A stretch of DNA of 64,000 nt from Progne subis subis. Its lineage: Eukaryota > Chordata > Aves > Passeriformes > Hirundinidae. Below are positions 61,901 to 64,000 of the stretch, piece by piece (the stretch's first letter is position 1; the number at the start of each line of letters is the position of its first letter). Made by a program: the position numbers and the translations under genes. Location of the stretch: the NCBI GenBank assembly GCA_022316685.1, contig JAKJHU010000067.1:310001-374000 (forward strand), given 5' to 3'. The notes under the pieces were generated by a model. The model did not search any database and was not told the origin of the DNA. It saw nothing but the letters and a program-made list of their open reading frames with translations.

Positions 61901-64000
61901 AGCATTTTCTTTTAGGTTACTATTTTGAAATTCAATTTGCTAAACAAGAAAAGCAGAAGAGTATTTTGCATAAATGGAAAAATAAAACAAAAGCAAACAA
62001 TGTTGAAAAAAGCTCTTTATACTAGACACCTAAGTAAATATTCTGTTTTGTTTCAAATCTATTCTGTTTTAAATTGACATTCTTACACTGTATTAGAAAA
62101 CTGGGCTCAGGCATTCAAGATCCGGTCCTGGAAATGAGCCTGAGGCTTTAGCTACACGAAGCCCCAGGGCTGGACCCACATATCACCTGTTCTTATTCTG
62201 ACGCACCAGCTAGTACAAGACTTTCACATTCCAGGCTTTCCCTGTTTCTGACCCCTTTCTTCCTAGAGAAAAGAAATGTGGATGCACACCCTGACTACTT
62301 CCTAATCTGTATGTTAATTTGCTAAATCAGGACCCTAAGGAATGACTAAATGCATGCAGACATACAATTTCCATCACTATCGAGGCTTTTGTTTCTGTAT
62401 CAAGAAAACCAGAGGCTGGGTGATCCCCTGACTCCAGGTGGTTTGCATGACAGGGCTGCCAATATGGAACTGAGGGTAAGTAGATCAAAAGGCTTAGAAA
62501 AAGGAGAAACTTGGTTTTGGTTAAATGTAATTTTGGCAAAATAGATGCTTTGGCAAACGCCACTGCCACTTCTGTTTTAGAAAATATTTATTGTCTGTGC
62601 ACTGAAACACTAAAAATGCTCCTCAGTTATAAATCAGGAAATATATTTATTGCTGTTTATTCTTAATAAAATGTTCAACAACAAAATTACTGCAAATATT
62701 TCAATTAGATTAGAAACCTCCACAGAGTCTGAGACTGAAGATTTAGATATAGAGTCCCCTATTCATTATTTTTCTCTCTCACCTGAATGGAGATTGGAAA
62801 AATTAGTTCAGTTATTAGTTCAGCTTTATTAACTTTCTATTCATTTTCAGGGATACTTTTTAAGGTAAATTATTCTATTCACTGACAATAAGCACACTAG
62901 TGTACTCTGCTGCTTGCAGTTCTCTCAAAAAATCAAAACTGTCTCTAACACAGGGATCCCAGCTCTTTGCATGACAGCTAAATTTCTTTTTTCTCTCTTT
63001 CAATCTTACAGTTCTCTTTCTCAAAAAACCCACACCATACTTCCTCTCTTTCAATGCTTTTTGAATATTTCTTCTATTTCTGCTATGTAGTACAATCTAA
63101 AAGAACAGAGTCTTTCACTGGTTCTGATATTATGCTTTCCCACCCAGTGATACAATTTTGTCTGAACTAGAACCAATGCTTTCAGATCTGGTGTGTCAAG
63201 CTAAGTGTCTGCACCCACAGTGAATTGAATAAAAATTGCAGTTAAATATACCACACGTGGATACAGGAGCTGAGCTGTTATGTGTCAGGTCTGGAAATGC
63301 TGGTCTTTGTGTTCTGTAGCAATGAAGGGAAGAAGGAAAGGATAACAACCAAGGAAAAATAGTGAGAACTTTTCTTTTTAGTGTTTTTTTTTTGGTTTGT
63401 TTTTTTTTTTGGTTTTTTTTTTTTTTTTTTTTTTTTGTTTGGGTTTTTTTGGGGGGGGGTGTGTTGGGGGGTTGTTTTTTGTGGGTTTTTTGGTTTTGTG
63501 GGTTTTTTTGGTTTTTTTTTTTTAATCACAATAAATTTATGATGTTGTCATCAAAGTGTGCATATGAAGGCACCTTTGTAGAAAAACTGAATTCTTTAGC
63601 TGCATGGTGCTGCTTCAGAAGGAAAGCTGCCCTGCAAAATGCTAGGAAGTTCTTCGTCACTAGATTGCTTTTATATGTTCATAAAACCTCTAATAATGAC
63701 TTCATTTTTTGAACTGTGTACACATTGAAAAATTCAGGTTGTGCTTACTGCAGTTCAGAGAAGCTGTATACACTGTGACATGTTCAGATACTTTTGTGTG
63801 CATTTTTTTGTTTTATTTGTTCAATAGAGCAGTGAATACAGACATTAGATTTTAAAGGGTTTCTGGTTTAAAGAGTGACTACCTCTTTCTGTCTGAAAAT
63901 TTATTTTCATAAATCTCATTGTCATGATCTCACTGGGAAAATAAAACACAGGGTATGTAACTTCCTGATGAAGATATTCAGAACTCTTAAAAACTTAATC
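58931..64000. other. Gene-free AT-rich stretch
   Basis: No gene or recognisable element. Simple sequence includes A24 (59304-59327), a short A run near 60419, T20 (61821-61840) and the G/T tract at 63381-63523. Confidence 0.5.
63381..63523 (+). repeat. Long T/G tract with G9 and G6 runs
   Basis: About 140 bases with essentially no A or C on the plus strand. It contains poly(T), G9 (63451-63459) and G6 (63466-63471). G-quadruplex formation is possible in the centre. Confidence 0.9.

Noticed and set aside
63278..63712. Frames rich in lysine/proline (minus) or phenylalanine/glycine (plus)
   Set aside because: They are translations of the G/T tract at 63381-63523, not a protein.

Overview
The window looks like AT-rich, gene-poor nuclear DNA from a bird, most likely a neoavian. 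The evidence is the repeat content. There are several CR1 LINE copies, some ending in the CR1-type 3' octamer (ATTCTGTG-like, no poly(A) tail). There is also an endogenous retrovirus LTR with the ERVL-type ends that I recognise from bird genomes. No operons, prokaryotic-style genes, tRNAs, rRNAs or CRISPR arrays are visible. I could not support any host protein-coding exon. The ORFs outside the CR1 copies are short, often overlap in several frames, and have no recognisable domains.

Layout. 1-892: unremarkable AT-rich DNA. 893-2085: a very old, heavily decayed CR1-type LINE on the minus strand. 2086-11124: AT-rich DNA with small low-complexity tracts, a doubled palindrome at 4709-4730 and a probable ancient MIR-like repeat near 8620-8802. 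11125-11714: an ERVL-type solo LTR (minus). 11715-24812: unique AT-rich DNA with tandem duplications (12246, 14404), a poly(T)/poly(A) inverted pair (14864-14949), a CR1 tail (15728-15925), an AT microsatellite (18009) and a 19-base poly(C) run (23637). 24813 to about 25180: a GC-rich minus-strand LTR-like block. 25181-40539: unique AT-rich DNA with two CR1 tails and G-rich tracts. About 40540-40668: the 3' end of an LTR (plus). 41386 to about 43425: the dominant feature, a 5'-truncated CR1 about 2 kb long on the minus strand. Its reverse transcriptase reading frame is broken in only a few places. 43426-64000: unique AT-rich DNA with a probable CR1 tail (about 55566), a 51-base poly(A) run (56774) and a third LTR-like block (about 58537-58930, plus).

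Nothing here forms a working pathway. The only coding capacity with a recognisable function is the dead CR1 reverse transcriptase. The window reads as an intergenic or intronic stretch holding several ages of retroelement: an ancient CR1, old CR1 tails, ERV LTRs and one younger CR1. Recurrent G/T-rich tracts overlie this, with a bias to one strand. Element names rest on recognising family sequence by eye. RepeatMasker with a bird library would settle the subfamilies and exact ends.
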